Positions 45,250 to 54,659 are shown, counted from the first letter of the stretch. The stretch is 64,000 nucleotides of DNA from Bacillus aquiflavi (GCF_019915265.1 NZ_CP082780.1:1922001-1986000), one strand, 5' to 3'. The notes: a model not told the origin generated them from the letters alone. Numbers and translations are program-made.

Positions 45250-45283
45250 TAAAAAGTGCATTCCATCAATCTTTTTGATGGAG
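45250..45283 (-). terminator. Displaced terminator of the transposon thrS
   Basis: Minus strand TCCATCAA / TTGATGGA around AAAGA, then ATGCACTTTTT. It originally lay about 80 bases past the thrS stop codon and is now separated from it by the IS630 copy. Confidence 0.65.
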
Positions 45284-45362
45284 GTACTTTAGATATGCTC
45301 CCATCCTGGAATAACTAAATTTAATCAACCCCTGTATTTCTTAAATAATCATCTTCTTTCTA

Positions 45363-46504
45363 TATAAGTTGAATAAAAGGTTCGACCAATCGAAAAACGG
45401 GTATAGAATTATAAAATACCACGAAAGGGCTGGTGAACCGTGAACGTTCAAAGTCAGATCGAGGTACTACGGGAAGCGATGAAGAACGCAAAGAATCCCC
45501 GTCTTTATGAACGTTATCAAGCTGTTTATCTGAATTTAATTGGCTATGAAAGACAAGAAATTGCTGAAATTATTAATCGACGTCGGCAAACTGTCGGTAT
45601 ATATATCAAGTCATACAAGGGAAATTCACTTGAAGGACTTGAACTGGGGCATTCTCCTGGTAGACCTTGTAAATTATCAAAAGAACAGGAAAATGCTCTA
45701 GTTGAAGTTATATCAACGAAAGTTCCCGCAGATGTCGGTTTTACAGCAAGGTACAACTGGACTTTGGCACTTGCTTCCGAATATGTGAAACACGAATGGG
45801 ACATTGACTACAGTCTACGTGGGATGTCCAATGTTTTACATGCGCTTGGTTTAAGCTACACTCGCCCAACTTATACATTAGAAACAGCAGATTCTGAAAA
45901 ACAGAAAAAATTTGTTGAAGGGACCTTCCCCTCTCTAAAAAAAAGCTTTTAAACGAAGAAATAGACCATATCCTTTTTGAAGATGAATCCATGATCCGTG
46001 ACTATCAGGCTATTCAGTGTACATGGTTTATCAAAGGAAAGCAGCGAAACATCCCGACGTACGGACAACACAGGGGTATGAAACTAATCGGCACATTGAA
46101 TTATGAAACAGGTGAAGTAGTCTGTACAGAGGAAGAAAAATATGACGCCGTTGCTTTTCTTGAATTTTTAAAGAAAATCTTGAAGCATTATCCTTTAGGC
46201 AAGATCGTTATGATTTTAGATAATGCCCGTATTCATCATGCCAAGCTTCTCCGTCCCTTCCTGAAGGAAAATAAAGATCGGCTTGAACTCGTATTCCTAC
46301 CTCCATACAGCCCCAAACTCAATCTGATTGAAGGATTATGGAAATGGCTAAAAGAATCCGTGATTAATAATGTCTACTTCCCAAACGTTCAGAAAATAGC
46401 ACTGAAAGTCAGAGTGTTTATCAATGATATTAATCAACATCCGCAAGCAATCATTGATCGGCTTTGTGTACGGCTGTGAGTTAGAATCATAAATTCAACT
46501 TATA
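45363..46504 (+). mobile_element. IS630-family insertion sequence
   Basis: Two overlapping-frame transposase ORFs are flanked by inverted repeats TATAAGTTGAAT (left 45363, right ending 46504) and by TA on each side (45361-45362 and 46505-46506), the TA target preference of IS630/Tc1-mariner elements. It inserted in the last codons of thrS. Confidence 0.88.
45440..46479 (+). CDS. IS630 transposase, two ORFs joined by probable -1 frameshift
   Basis: The first frame (45440-45952, 170 codons) carries the DNA-binding half: AEIINRRRQTVGIYIKSY helix-turn-helix and ADVGFTARYNWTLALASEYV. The second (to 46479) carries the DDE half: FEDESMIRDY, MILDNARIHHAK and PYSPKLNLIEGLWKWLKE. They meet at the run CTAAAAAAAAG, where the A-AAA-AAG heptamer allows a -1 shift just before the first stop, giving about 345 residues (KKLLNEEIDHILFEDES across the join). 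Programmed frameshifting is known in this family, so the gene is probably functional. Confidence 0.85.
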
Positions 46505-48423
46505 TAGATACTACGATCTTTTATTTTTTGTACAATTTTCTTTTTAAAATTCTCAAATAGGACACTTTCTGATTGTTGATGTCCGTATTTTCTAACATTT
46601 ACTGCTTCTTCTTTCACTTCATTATCCCCTAGCACCAGCATATATGGGATCTTTTGCATCTGTGCTTCTCTAATTTTGTACCCTAGTTTTTCATTACTTT
46701 CGTCAATTTTCACTCTTACCCCTAATTGTTTCAGTTCCGATTGAATCTTTAAAGAGTAATCCAAGTGAACTTGTGAGACAGGGATAATTTGTACTTGTGT
46801 CGGTGCAAGCCAAACAGGAAAAGCTCCTGCAAAATGTTCGATTAAAATACCAAAGAAACGATCAATTGATCCAAAAATAGCACGATGGATAACAACTGGT
46901 CGAACCTTTTCGTTATTTTCATTGATATAAGTCAAATCAAATTTTTCGGGCTTTTGAAAATCAAGTTGTATTGTTGCACATTGATGACTCCGTTTTAATG
47001 CATCTTTTATATGAAAATCAATTTTTGGCCCATAAAACGCTCCATCGCCCTCATTTAACTGATAGTTAATTCCTAAATCATCAAGTACATTTTTTAACGC
47101 TCCTTCAGAAAGCTCCCAAAGATTATCATCACCTAATGAATCTTCTGGACGAGTTGAAAGCTCCACTGAGTAATCGAAACCAAAAGTGCTATACAATTGA
47201 TCAATTAGGTGAAAGACCTGCTTAATTTCACTCTCAATTTGATCCTTACGAACAAAGATGTGAGCATCATCTTGGCAAAATGTACGAACCCGAAGCAGTC
47301 CATTTAATGCACCACTGTATTCATGACGATGAACTTGCCCGAACTCTGCAATACGAATAGGTAAATCTCGATAGGAGTAATGGTTGTTTTTAAAAATTAA
47401 CATGTGTCCAGGACAATTCATTGGTTTCATAGCAAATTTTGTATGCTCCACTTCGGAAAAGTACATATGTTCATGATAATGGTCCCAATGACCTGATTTC
47501 TCCCATAATCTTTGATTCATCATAAATGGAGTACGAACCTCATCATAATAGGCATCACTTTGAAGCTGACGAGAAAAGTTTTCTAACTCGTTTCTTATAA
47601 TTTGTCCCTTCGGTAAATAAAACGGCATTCCTGGTGCTTCTTCGGAAAACATAAATAACTCTAATTGTTTCCCTAACTTACGGTGATCTCTTTTTGCTGC
47701 TTCTTCTAAGAAATTTATGTGCTCAATTAAATCTTTTTTCTTTTTAAAAGCCACTCCATAAACTCGTTGAAGAACTTCGTTTTGACTATCACCTCGCCAA
47801 TAAGCTCCTGATACACGATTTAATTTGAATGCTTTTATTAAGCCAGTAGATGGAAGGTGAGGACCACGGCAAAGATCAATAAACTCACCTTGTTGATATA
47901 GACTTATTTTTTCACTTTTAGGAATGTCTTTTAATATTTCTAACTTGAATGGTTCAGCTTTTTCTTCAAATAACTTTTCAGCTTCTTCATAAGAAACTTC
48001 AAATCGTTTGATTTCTAGATTTTCGTTTATAATGTTTTCCATTTCTTTTTCAATAGCAAGTAAGCCCTCGGAAGTTAAACTATGTTCTAGTTTCAAATCA
48101 TAGTAAAACCCATCTTCAATGACTGGTCCTATACCCAATTTCGCATTACCGTAAAGTCTTTTCACCGCCTGTGCCAATACATGCGCTGATGAATGCCTTA
48201 ACACTTGCAATCCTTCTTCTGAATCTAGAGTTAAAATAGAGAGTTTCGCATTTTTTTCTAGCTTATAGTTTAAATCAACCAGTTGTTCATCTGCTTTCCC
48301 TACAACTGCATTCTTTCTTAGACTTGAACTAATGGACTCTGCTACACTTTCCACTGTAATGCCTTTCGGGAATTCTTTTATTTTCCCATCTAGAAATTGA
48401 ATTTTAATTAATTGTTCACTCAT
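46495..48423 (-). CDS. thrS: Threonyl-tRNA synthetase on the transposon (ThrS/ThrZ type)
   Basis: About 642 residues, complete: TGS domain (IKIQFLDGKIKEFPKG), editing domain with HSSAHVLAQAVKRLYG and DLCRGPHLPS, class II core with MKPMNCPGHMLIF, RHEYSGALNGLLRVR, DDAHIFVR and IHRAIFGSIDRFFGIL, and the anticodon-binding domain (WLAPTQVQIIPVS). Zinc ligands Cys, His, His are in place. The start is the ATG about ten bases after AAAGGAG, 15 codons inside the longest frame. Two tandem ACC-specifier T-boxes precede it. An IS630 insertion altered the last codons: the original stop after RSI is replaced by three IR-encoded residues. As transposon cargo it is probably a second, accessory ThrRS. Confidence 0.95.
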   Translation of the reverse strand: MSEQLIKIQFLDGKIKEFPKGITVESVAESISSSLRKNAVVGKADEQLVDLNYKLEKNAKLSILTLDSEEGLQVLRHSSAHVLAQAVKRLYGNAKLGIGPVIEDGFYYDLKLEHSLTSEGLLAIEKEMENIINENLEIKRFEVSYEEAEKLFEEKAEPFKLEILKDIPKSEKISLYQQGEFIDLCRGPHLPSTGLIKAFKLNRVSGAYWRGDSQNEVLQRVYGVAFKKKKDLIEHINFLEEAAKRDHRKLGKQLELFMFSEEAPGMPFYLPKGQIIRNELENFSRQLQSDAYYDEVRTPFMMNQRLWEKSGHWDHYHEHMYFSEVEHTKFAMKPMNCPGHMLIFKNNHYSYRDLPIRIAEFGQVHRHEYSGALNGLLRVRTFCQDDAHIFVRKDQIESEIKQVFHLIDQLYSTFGFDYSVELSTRPEDSLGDDNLWELSEGALKNVLDDLGINYQLNEGDGAFYGPKIDFHIKDALKRSHQCATIQLDFQKPEKFDLTYINENNEKVRPVVIHRAIFGSIDRFFGILIEHFAGAFPVWLAPTQVQIIPVSQVHLDYSLKIQSELKQLGVRVKIDESNEKLGYKIREAQMQKIPYMLVLGDNEVKEEAVNVRKYGHQQSESVLFENFKKKIVQKIKDRSIYIS

Positions 48424-48454
48424 AACTATAAACACTCCTTTAAAGTAATAAAAA

Positions 48455-48700
48455 AAAAACACACTCATCCCTTAACAAGGGACGAGTGCGTTATAACCCG
48501 TGGTTCCACCCAATTTCCCATAAGCTAAAAAATAACTTATGGCTCTGGTGCCGTAACGTAGCATAGACGATATTGGATACTTTTGTTCACCAATACAGCT
48601 TCAAGGTGGTAAATTATTTCCTAAGTTAGGAAGATCACAGCTTATCCTTCCCTCTCTGAAAACCGTAAAAATAATTCATGTCCTTTTCATCGCTTTAATC
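48455..48700 (-). promoter_or_regulatory. T-box leader 2 (gene-proximal), threonine specific
   Basis: Minus strand: stem I with AGAGAGGGAAGGA, specifier ACC (48608-48610), T-box core GGGTGGAACCACG (48499-48511) and terminator CACTCGTCCC/GGGATGAGTG followed by T9. Uncharged tRNA-Thr would stabilise the antiterminator and allow thrS transcription. Confidence 0.92.
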
Positions 48701-48717
48701 TTATATTTTATGATTAA

Positions 48718-48965
48718 AACAAAAAACGCACTCATCCCTCAATAAGGGACGAGTGCGTTATACTCGTGGTTCCACCCAATTTCCCATAAGCTAAAAAGAT
48801 AGCTTACAGCTCTGGTGCTGTAACGTAGCATAAACGGTATTGGATAATTAATTCCCCAATACAGCTCAAAGGCGGTAAGATACTTCCCTGCGTTAGGAAG
48901 ATTTCAGCTTTCCTTCCCTCTCTGGAAACCGTAAAAAGTAACTCATGTCCTTATCAGTGCTATTT
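48718..48965 (-). promoter_or_regulatory. T-box leader 1 (promoter-proximal), threonine specific
   Basis: A second complete copy, about 80 percent like the first by eye: stem I AGAGAGGGAAGGA, specifier ACC (48874-48876), core GGGTGGAACCACG (48765-48777) and terminator GCACTCGTCCC/GGGATGAGTGC with T6. Tandem leaders make induction more stringent; B. subtilis thrZ has three. Confidence 0.92.
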
Positions 48966-49176
48966 AAATTCAAATAATTCATTTAATTATTTTACATACT
49001 ACAATAAATTTCTATAAATAGCAACACTTATTTTGGGCTTCTTACAATTTTGTTCATTAAACAGGGGCCCTATAAGACAAGGAATAACTCTATTCAGTGC
49101 TGAATGAAACACCATCTAAAAACATTTGGGTACGGTGGGTTGACAGTTTCGTTCATATCAATGGAATAAGGAATGA

Positions 49177-49752
49177 TTATTTGTTCTCTTCCGATAGCTT
49201 TCTATATAATGAAGCTCTAGACACATTTGTAATTTCACAAATTTGATTTACAGTCATACCTCCTTCTTTATATAGCTTCACTGCATAATTCATTCCTGCG
49301 TGATTTTTATGATATTTCTTTATTCGGCCTTTAAACTTTCCTTCTTTCTTTGCTAGCTCAATCCCTTCACGTTGACGCATACGAATAAGATCTCGCTCTA
49401 ATTGGTTAACACCAGCCATTACCGTAATTAAGAATTGACTGTATGGATTATCTTCTGATAAATCTAGCCATGTATCCTTGAGTGATTTTAAGCTTGCCTT
49501 TTTACTTCGTATTAAATCAATCAATTCAAACAAATCCTGCGTACTTCGAGTGATCCGAGTTAAGTCTGTAACATAAATGATATCACCTTCTTGTAAATTA
49601 CCTAACATTTTTTGAAGTTGTTCACGATCTTTTGTAGTACCAGAAACTTTTTCTTCAAAAATAAGATCCATGCCGATTTCGTTCAGTTGTTGAAATTGCC
49701 TTGAAGGATTCTGGCTAGTCGAACTGACACGTATATAACCAATTTTCCGCAA
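49177..49752 (-). CDS. tnpR: Serine recombinase, Tn3-type resolvase
   Basis: About 191 residues. The start is taken as the TTG after GAGGTGAT, giving RKIGYIRVSSTSQNPSRQ with the catalytic Ser in VSS. YVTDLTRITRSTQDLFELI and LERDLIRMRQREGIELAK follow, and a C-terminal helix-turn-helix (MTVNQICEITNVSRASLYR) completes a resolvase of normal length. It resolves transposition cointegrates at the res site between it and tnpA. Divergent from the transposase, as in Tn3/Tn1546-like elements. Confidence 0.93.
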   Translation of the reverse strand: MRKIGYIRVSSTSQNPSRQFQQLNEIGMDLIFEEKVSGTTKDREQLQKMLGNLQEGDIIYVTDLTRITRSTQDLFELIDLIRSKKASLKSLKDTWLDLSEDNPYSQFLITVMAGVNQLERDLIRMRQREGIELAKKEGKFKGRIKKYHKNHAGMNYAVKLYKEGGMTVNQICEITNVSRASLYRKLSEENK

Positions 49753-49824
49753 AATATCACCTCGTTTTTGAGACAAGTCTTATGAGACGCTCTTAACTAT
49801 GATTTTATCAGTCTCCTACACTTG

Positions 49825-49850
49825 TATCAATAGAGTACACTCTATTGATA
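49825..49850. promoter_or_regulatory. res-like palindrome between tnpR and tnpA
   Basis: TATCAATAGAGT and ACTCTATTGATA are perfect inverted arms around an AC centre, the size and position expected for a res subsite; it would also overlap the divergent promoters and allow autoregulation by resolvase. Confidence 0.75.
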
Positions 49851-49899
49851 TATAATTGAATTAATTAACTGAATAATTACAGAAATGAGATGATACTTT

Positions 49900-52863
49900 A
49901 TGAAAATTGCGAGAGGTAGAGAATTGCTTACACCGGAACAGCGACAGGCTCTTATGCAAATTCCTGAAGATGAGTGGGTGCTAGGAACCTACTACACTTT
50001 TTCCAAACGAGATTTAGAAATTATAAATAAGAGAAGGAGAGAAGAAAACCGTTTAGGGTTCGCTGTTCAATTAGCTGTTCTTCGGTATCCTGGTTGGCCA
50101 TACACTCATATCAAAAACATCCCGGGTTCAGTCATACATTATATATCGAAACAAATCGGTGCCACTCCATCTTCGCTTAGTCTTTATCCTCAAAGAGAAA
50201 ATACACTTTGGGATCATTTGAAAGAAATTCGTAGTGAATACGACTTTCTAACTTTTACTCTAAAAGAATATCGAATGACATTTAAGCACCTTCATCAATT
50301 GGCTTTGGAAAATGGTGATGCTATTCATCTATTACATGAATGCATAGATTTTCTAAGAAAAAACAAAATCATATTACCTGCTTTCACTACACTTGAAAGA
50401 ATGGTGTGGGAGGCAAGGGCAATGGCTGAAAGGAAGCTATTTAATACGGTTAGTCAATCTCTAACAAATGAGCAAAAAGAAAAGCTTGAAGAGATCATTA
50501 CTTCGCAGCATTCATCCGAATCCAATAAAACTATATTGGGTTGGTTAAAGGAACCACCGGGTCATCCATCACCCGAAACATTTCTAAAAGTAATAGAACG
50601 ACTAGAATACATACGAGGAATGGAATTAGAAACAGTAAAAATTAGTCATTTGCATCGCAAACGCCTGTTACAGCTATCTCGCTTAGGTTCAAGATATGAG
50701 CCTTATGCATTCCGTGACTTTCAAGAAAATAAACGTTACTCGATATTAACCGTCTATTTATTACATCTTACTCAGGAGTTAACGGATAAAGCTTTTGAAA
50801 TTCATGACAGACAAATACTCAGTCTGTTATCAAAAGGCCGTAAGGCTCAAGAGGAAATTCAGAAACAAAACGGTAAAAAGCTGAATGAGAAAGTTATACA
50901 CTTTACGAACATCGGACAAGCTTTAATCAAAGCAAAAGTGGAAAAATTAGACGTTTTTGAGGTTTTAGAATCCGTTATTGAATGGAATTCTTTTGTTTCT
51001 TCGGTGGAAGAAGCTCAGGAGCTTGCACGTCCTGCTGACTATGATTATTTAGACTTACTACAAAAACGATTTTATTCACTTAGAAAATATACGCCGACGC
51101 TATTAAGGGTATGGGAATTTCATTCTACAAAGGCAAATGAACCACTTTTGCAAGCTGTAGAGATTATCCGAGGAATGAATGAATCTGGGAAGCGAAAAGT
51201 GCCCGATGAATCACCTGTAGACTTTATCTCAAAACGTTGGAAAAAACACTTATATGAGGATGACGGTACAATTAATCGTCATTATTATGAAATGGCCGTC
51301 TTAACAGAACTAAGGGAACATGTTCGGGCTGGTGATGTTTCCATTGCGGGCAGTAGAGAATATAGAGATTTTGAGGAATATTTGTTTTCAGAGGATACAT
51401 GGAATCAAACGAAGGGAGATACGAGGTTATCAGTTAGTTTATCATTCGAAGACTATATGATAGAGAGAACCAGCAGCCTTAATGAAAGATTAAAGTGGTT
51501 ATCTGCCAATTTCAACAAGTTAGATGGAGTTTCTCTTGAAAAAGGAAAGCTATCAATTTCACGATTAGAAAAAGATGTTCCAGAAGAAGCAAAGAAATTT
51601 AGTGCAAGCCTTTATCAGATGTTGCCAAGAATAAAATTAACCGATCTACTTATGGATGTTGCTCATATAACCGGATTTCATGAGCAATTTACTCATGCTT
51701 CTAATAATCGAAAACCAGATAAAGAAGAAACAATCATTATCATGGCTGCCCTTTTAGGAATGGGGATGAATATTGGATTGAGTAAAATGGCTGAAGCCAC
51801 ACACGGACTTACATATAAGCAACTAGCCAATGTGTCTCAATGGCGCATGTATGAAGACGCAATGAATAAAGCCCAAGCAGTATTAGTGGATTTTCATCAC
51901 AAATTACAATTATCTTCTTATTGGGGAGATGGCACAACATCTTCGTCGGATGGAATGAGAATGCAGTTAGGGGTTTCTTCGCTACATGCAGATGCAAATC
52001 CACATTACGGAACTGGAAAAGGAGCCACCATCTATCGATTTACAAGTGATCAATTTTCTTCTTACTACACAAAGATTATTCATACTAATTCACGAGATGC
52101 GATTCATGTTTTGGATGGTTTGTTGCATCATGAGACGGATCTCAACATAGAAGAGCATTATACAGACACTGCTGGTTACACAGACCAAATTTTCGGATTG
52201 ACCCATTTATTAGGATTTAAATTTGCTCCAAGGATAAGAGATCTTTCGGACTCAAAATTATTTACAATAGATAAAGCAAGTGAGTATTCAAAACTAGAAG
52301 CCATTTTACGTGGACAAATAAATACAAAGATCATTAAAGAAAATTATGAGGATGTTTTGCGATTAGCTCATTCAATAAGAGAAGGAACAGTCTCAGCATC
52401 CCTTATTATGGGTAAACTGGGTTCTTATTCAAGAAAAAACAGCTTAGCTACAGCCTTACGTGAGATGGGCCGAATAGAAAAAACGATCTTTATTTTAAAT
52501 TACATTTCGGATGAATCATTAAGAAGAAAAATACAAAAAGGATTGAATAAAGGAGAAGCCATGAATGGACTGGCAAGAGCTATTTTCTTTGGAAAACAAG
52601 GAGAGCTTAGGGAACGAACCATACAGCATCAAATGCAAAGGGCCAGTGCTTTAAACATAATTATCAATGCCATCAGTATCTGGAATACCCTACATCTAAC
52701 AAAAGCAGTTGAATATCAAAAACGGACAGGTCGTTTTAATGAAGAATTATTGCACCATATGTCACCACTAGGTTGGGAACATATCAATTTACTAGGAGAA
52801 TACCATTTTAATTTGGAGAAAATGGTCTCGTTAGATTCTTTAAGACCACTGAAAATTTCTTAA
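49900..52863 (+). CDS. tnpA: Tn3-family transposase
   Basis: 987 residues, uninterrupted and of family length. N-terminal DUF4158-type DNA-binding region (RGRELLTPEQRQALMQIPED), then the long helical middle, then the DDE catalytic part: Asp in SYWGDGTTSSSDG, Asp in HYTDTAGYTDQIFG and Glu in FGKQGELRERTI. C-terminal HHMSPLGWEHINLLGEYHF is typical. It performs replicative transposition between the 38-bp ends. An intact frame and perfect ends imply that the element may still be mobile. Confidence 0.96.
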   Translation: MKIARGRELLTPEQRQALMQIPEDEWVLGTYYTFSKRDLEIINKRRREENRLGFAVQLAVLRYPGWPYTHIKNIPGSVIHYISKQIGATPSSLSLYPQRENTLWDHLKEIRSEYDFLTFTLKEYRMTFKHLHQLALENGDAIHLLHECIDFLRKNKIILPAFTTLERMVWEARAMAERKLFNTVSQSLTNEQKEKLEEIITSQHSSESNKTILGWLKEPPGHPSPETFLKVIERLEYIRGMELETVKISHLHRKRLLQLSRLGSRYEPYAFRDFQENKRYSILTVYLLHLTQELTDKAFEIHDRQILSLLSKGRKAQEEIQKQNGKKLNEKVIHFTNIGQALIKAKVEKLDVFEVLESVIEWNSFVSSVEEAQELARPADYDYLDLLQKRFYSLRKYTPTLLRVWEFHSTKANEPLLQAVEIIRGMNESGKRKVPDESPVDFISKRWKKHLYEDDGTINRHYYEMAVLTELREHVRAGDVSIAGSREYRDFEEYLFSEDTWNQTKGDTRLSVSLSFEDYMIERTSSLNERLKWLSANFNKLDGVSLEKGKLSISRLEKDVPEEAKKFSASLYQMLPRIKLTDLLMDVAHITGFHEQFTHASNNRKPDKEETIIIMAALLGMGMNIGLSKMAEATHGLTYKQLANVSQWRMYEDAMNKAQAVLVDFHHKLQLSSYWGDGTTSSSDGMRMQLGVSSLHADANPHYGTGKGATIYRFTSDQFSSYYTKIIHTNSRDAIHVLDGLLHHETDLNIEEHYTDTAGYTDQIFGLTHLLGFKFAPRIRDLSDSKLFTIDKASEYSKLEAILRGQINTKIIKENYEDVLRLAHSIREGTVSASLIMGKLGSYSRKNSLATALREMGRIEKTIFILNYISDESLRRKIQKGLNKGEAMNGLARAIFFGKQGELRERTIQHQMQRASALNIIINAISIWNTLHLTKAVEYQKRTGRFNEELLHHMSPLGWEHINLLGEYHFNLEKMVSLDSLRPLKIS

Positions 52864-52899
52864 CGTTGTTAAAAACAGGGGAATCGTCTTGAAAATGGG

Positions 52900-52937
52900 C
52901 TTAACGTTGTAAATCCGCATTTTCCTGACGGTACCCC
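52900..52937 (-). repeat. Tn3 right terminal inverted repeat (38 bp)
   Basis: Inverse complement of 42062-42099 without mismatch. An extra CTTAACGTTGT at 52859-52869, at the tnpA stop, repeats its inner end. Confidence 0.95.
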
Positions 52938-52942
52938 TATAC
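52938..52942 (+). repeat. Target site duplication TATAC, right
   Basis: Second copy of the five-base repeat; see 42057-42061. Confidence 0.9.
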
Positions 52943-53053
52943 GAGTTTTTTTCATATATACACCCACAGGGAAAAATTGATCCAAGAGATATTATGGAAA
53001 TTATGACAGAACAAGAGTATCTGATTAGATATAATATCAATAGGAATCATTAA
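52943..53053 (+). pseudogene. Host hypothetical gene, right part after Tn3 insertion
   Basis: Joined to the frame that ends KDGIY at 42061, this stretch reads EFFSYIHPQGKIDPRDI to a TAA at 53053, so the interrupted protein ended about 37 residues after the insertion point. The clean in-frame join confirms the transposon boundaries. The remaining 100 bases up to 53155 hold nothing recognisable. Confidence 0.85.
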
Positions 53054-53155
53054 GTAATTCTTTATCAAGCAGGAAAAGTACATAAAACAGTTAACATATC
53101 AACCATTGCCTGAAATAAGAGCGATTCAAACACAACTTCTCTCTTGAAATACCCT

Positions 53156-54304
53156 CTATATTAGGCAACTTTTTTTATTTTTTTTCCCACTTCCGCATGA
53201 GCATGCATCATTTCTACCTATTTTCTTCTTTGTTATTTTTCGATATCTAGAACTGCTCCAAGCAATTAGCAGGTTATCAATGGTTTCTCTACTTAATTGA
53301 TTCCAAATCTTACCACCGATGCCCCCGTGTTTTAACGTTGTTTTCCCATCAATATTATAATCAACCTTACATACAAAGTTTTTATTACTTGGTATTGTGG
53401 CTTTATTTTTCCTAGTATCTTTTCTATAGACGTTTAGATAAACTGAGTCGGCTTCCATTTTTCCATTTTTTACAGGAAAAATTGGAGATGGCACATTTTT
53501 TAAGTGTTTTAACCAATCTATACTTTCTCTAATATTTTTTATAATTTCTTCTCTAGTATCTATATCTCCAATGTATAAATGGGCTTTCAATCTTTTTCTG
53601 CCCTCAATACTAGCATCTTCAACATGATTAATTGAATATGTCTCATTTTTAAAATTAGGAAAACGGAAGTATTTAATTTCATTCAAATCCATCTCTTCAG
53701 TAGATGGACTCCATACCACACTATCCCCTCTATCTATGACTTGTTTCAATACCCTATCGAAATTTTCAGTATCTGAAAGCATTTGGCTTACTTCCGTATT
53801 TGTAAATCGTATCCAACTAGATTGTAGCCGCTCATTACTAAAAAAAATCATATATTGATCATAATCACTATATCTATCGTAAACCATTAATGAAACCATG
53901 ATAGCCATCTCATGTATATAACCTCTATCTGTATTTTTTATATACATGTCAATGTTGATTTGTTTGTTATTAGGAATATCACTTATACTACGACATCTAG
54001 CATCCGGAATACTTAGCTCAAGTGCTAAAAGGGAAAATGGAATAAATAGTTTCTCACTTAAATTAACCTCGAACAAATTTTTATGGTTATTAAAAAATGT
54101 TGCCAATCCTAAGATAATTGCACCAGCAGCAGCAAAAGACTTATCTATTAATTCATCAAATTCATATATGGGCATGTGTAAAATCTGAGTCTTTCGATTT
54201 TTTACATATTGAAATTCTATGACAGGGCTACCATTAACAATTTTATAAAATACACCCCCGTGGTTAATTGCATTTCGTACATCTACTTTGACATTACGAA
54301 CCAA
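53156..54304 (-). CDS. SEC-C motif protein, probably 5'-damaged
   Basis: 382 residues from a TTG. The body is unrecognised; the C-terminus has KIGRNDACSCGSGKKNKK, the SEC-C zinc motif, but the usual final Cys-Cys is Ser-Cys. The start is doubtful: in-frame sequence without stop continues 20 codons upstream (KLNSLCEILRNNDFELL), no ribosome site precedes the TTG, and the preceding residues (LDDLVRKVNQIGEAYK) lie in another frame near 54360-54410. So the original gene began further upstream and has a frameshift near 54355. It may be a pseudogene or express a truncated product. Confidence 0.6.
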   Translation of the reverse strand: MVRNVKVDVRNAINHGGVFYKIVNGSPVIEFQYVKNRKTQILHMPIYEFDELIDKSFAAAGAIILGLATFFNNHKNLFEVNLSEKLFIPFSLLALELSIPDARCRSISDIPNNKQINIDMYIKNTDRGYIHEMAIMVSLMVYDRYSDYDQYMIFFSNERLQSSWIRFTNTEVSQMLSDTENFDRVLKQVIDRGDSVVWSPSTEEMDLNEIKYFRFPNFKNETYSINHVEDASIEGRKRLKAHLYIGDIDTREEIIKNIRESIDWLKHLKNVPSPIFPVKNGKMEADSVYLNVYRKDTRKNKATIPSNKNFVCKVDYNIDGKTTLKHGGIGGKIWNQLSRETIDNLLIAWSSSRYRKITKKKIGRNDACSCGSGKKNKKSCLI

Positions 54305-54659
54305 TAACTCAAAATCATTGTTTCTTAATATTTCACATAATGAATTAAGTTTGTTTTGTAAGCCTCACCTATTTGATTGACTTTCCTGACCAAATCGTCC
54401 AATCTAATGAAAAGAATGTACGTTCGTCAAAAAAAAACTAGAGGTAGCTATATGGAAACTGGGAACTACAGATTCGTATGAAAAGTGATAAAATACCCTA
54501 GAAAATAAGGAGGAGAAATAGTAAACACACCTTCTTTCATCATTGGACTAAATTAAAGATTCTATTCTCGGTTGATTCGTGACTTTGTAGTACTATATCT
54601 TTTCTTTTTGGATTAACTCATTAGAAATTGATGAAGTTTGAAAAAAATTGAATAACATT

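Larger units (their letters stand above)
42062..52937. mobile_element. Tn3-family transposon carrying an MNIO/RiPP-like cluster and a threonyl-tRNA synthetase
   Basis: Perfect 38-bp terminal inverted repeats, a TATAC target duplication, a resolvase gene and a full transposase define a 10,876-base element. Cargo, left to right: a 22-codon peptide gene, a 133-codon gene, a membrane protein gene, a DUF692 enzyme gene with one amber codon, an IS630 copy (itself a later insertion), and thrS with two T-boxes on the opposite strand. Resolvase and transposase are divergent around a res-like palindrome at the right. Removing the element restores the reading frame of the host gene, which proves the boundaries. 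Confidence 0.95.
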
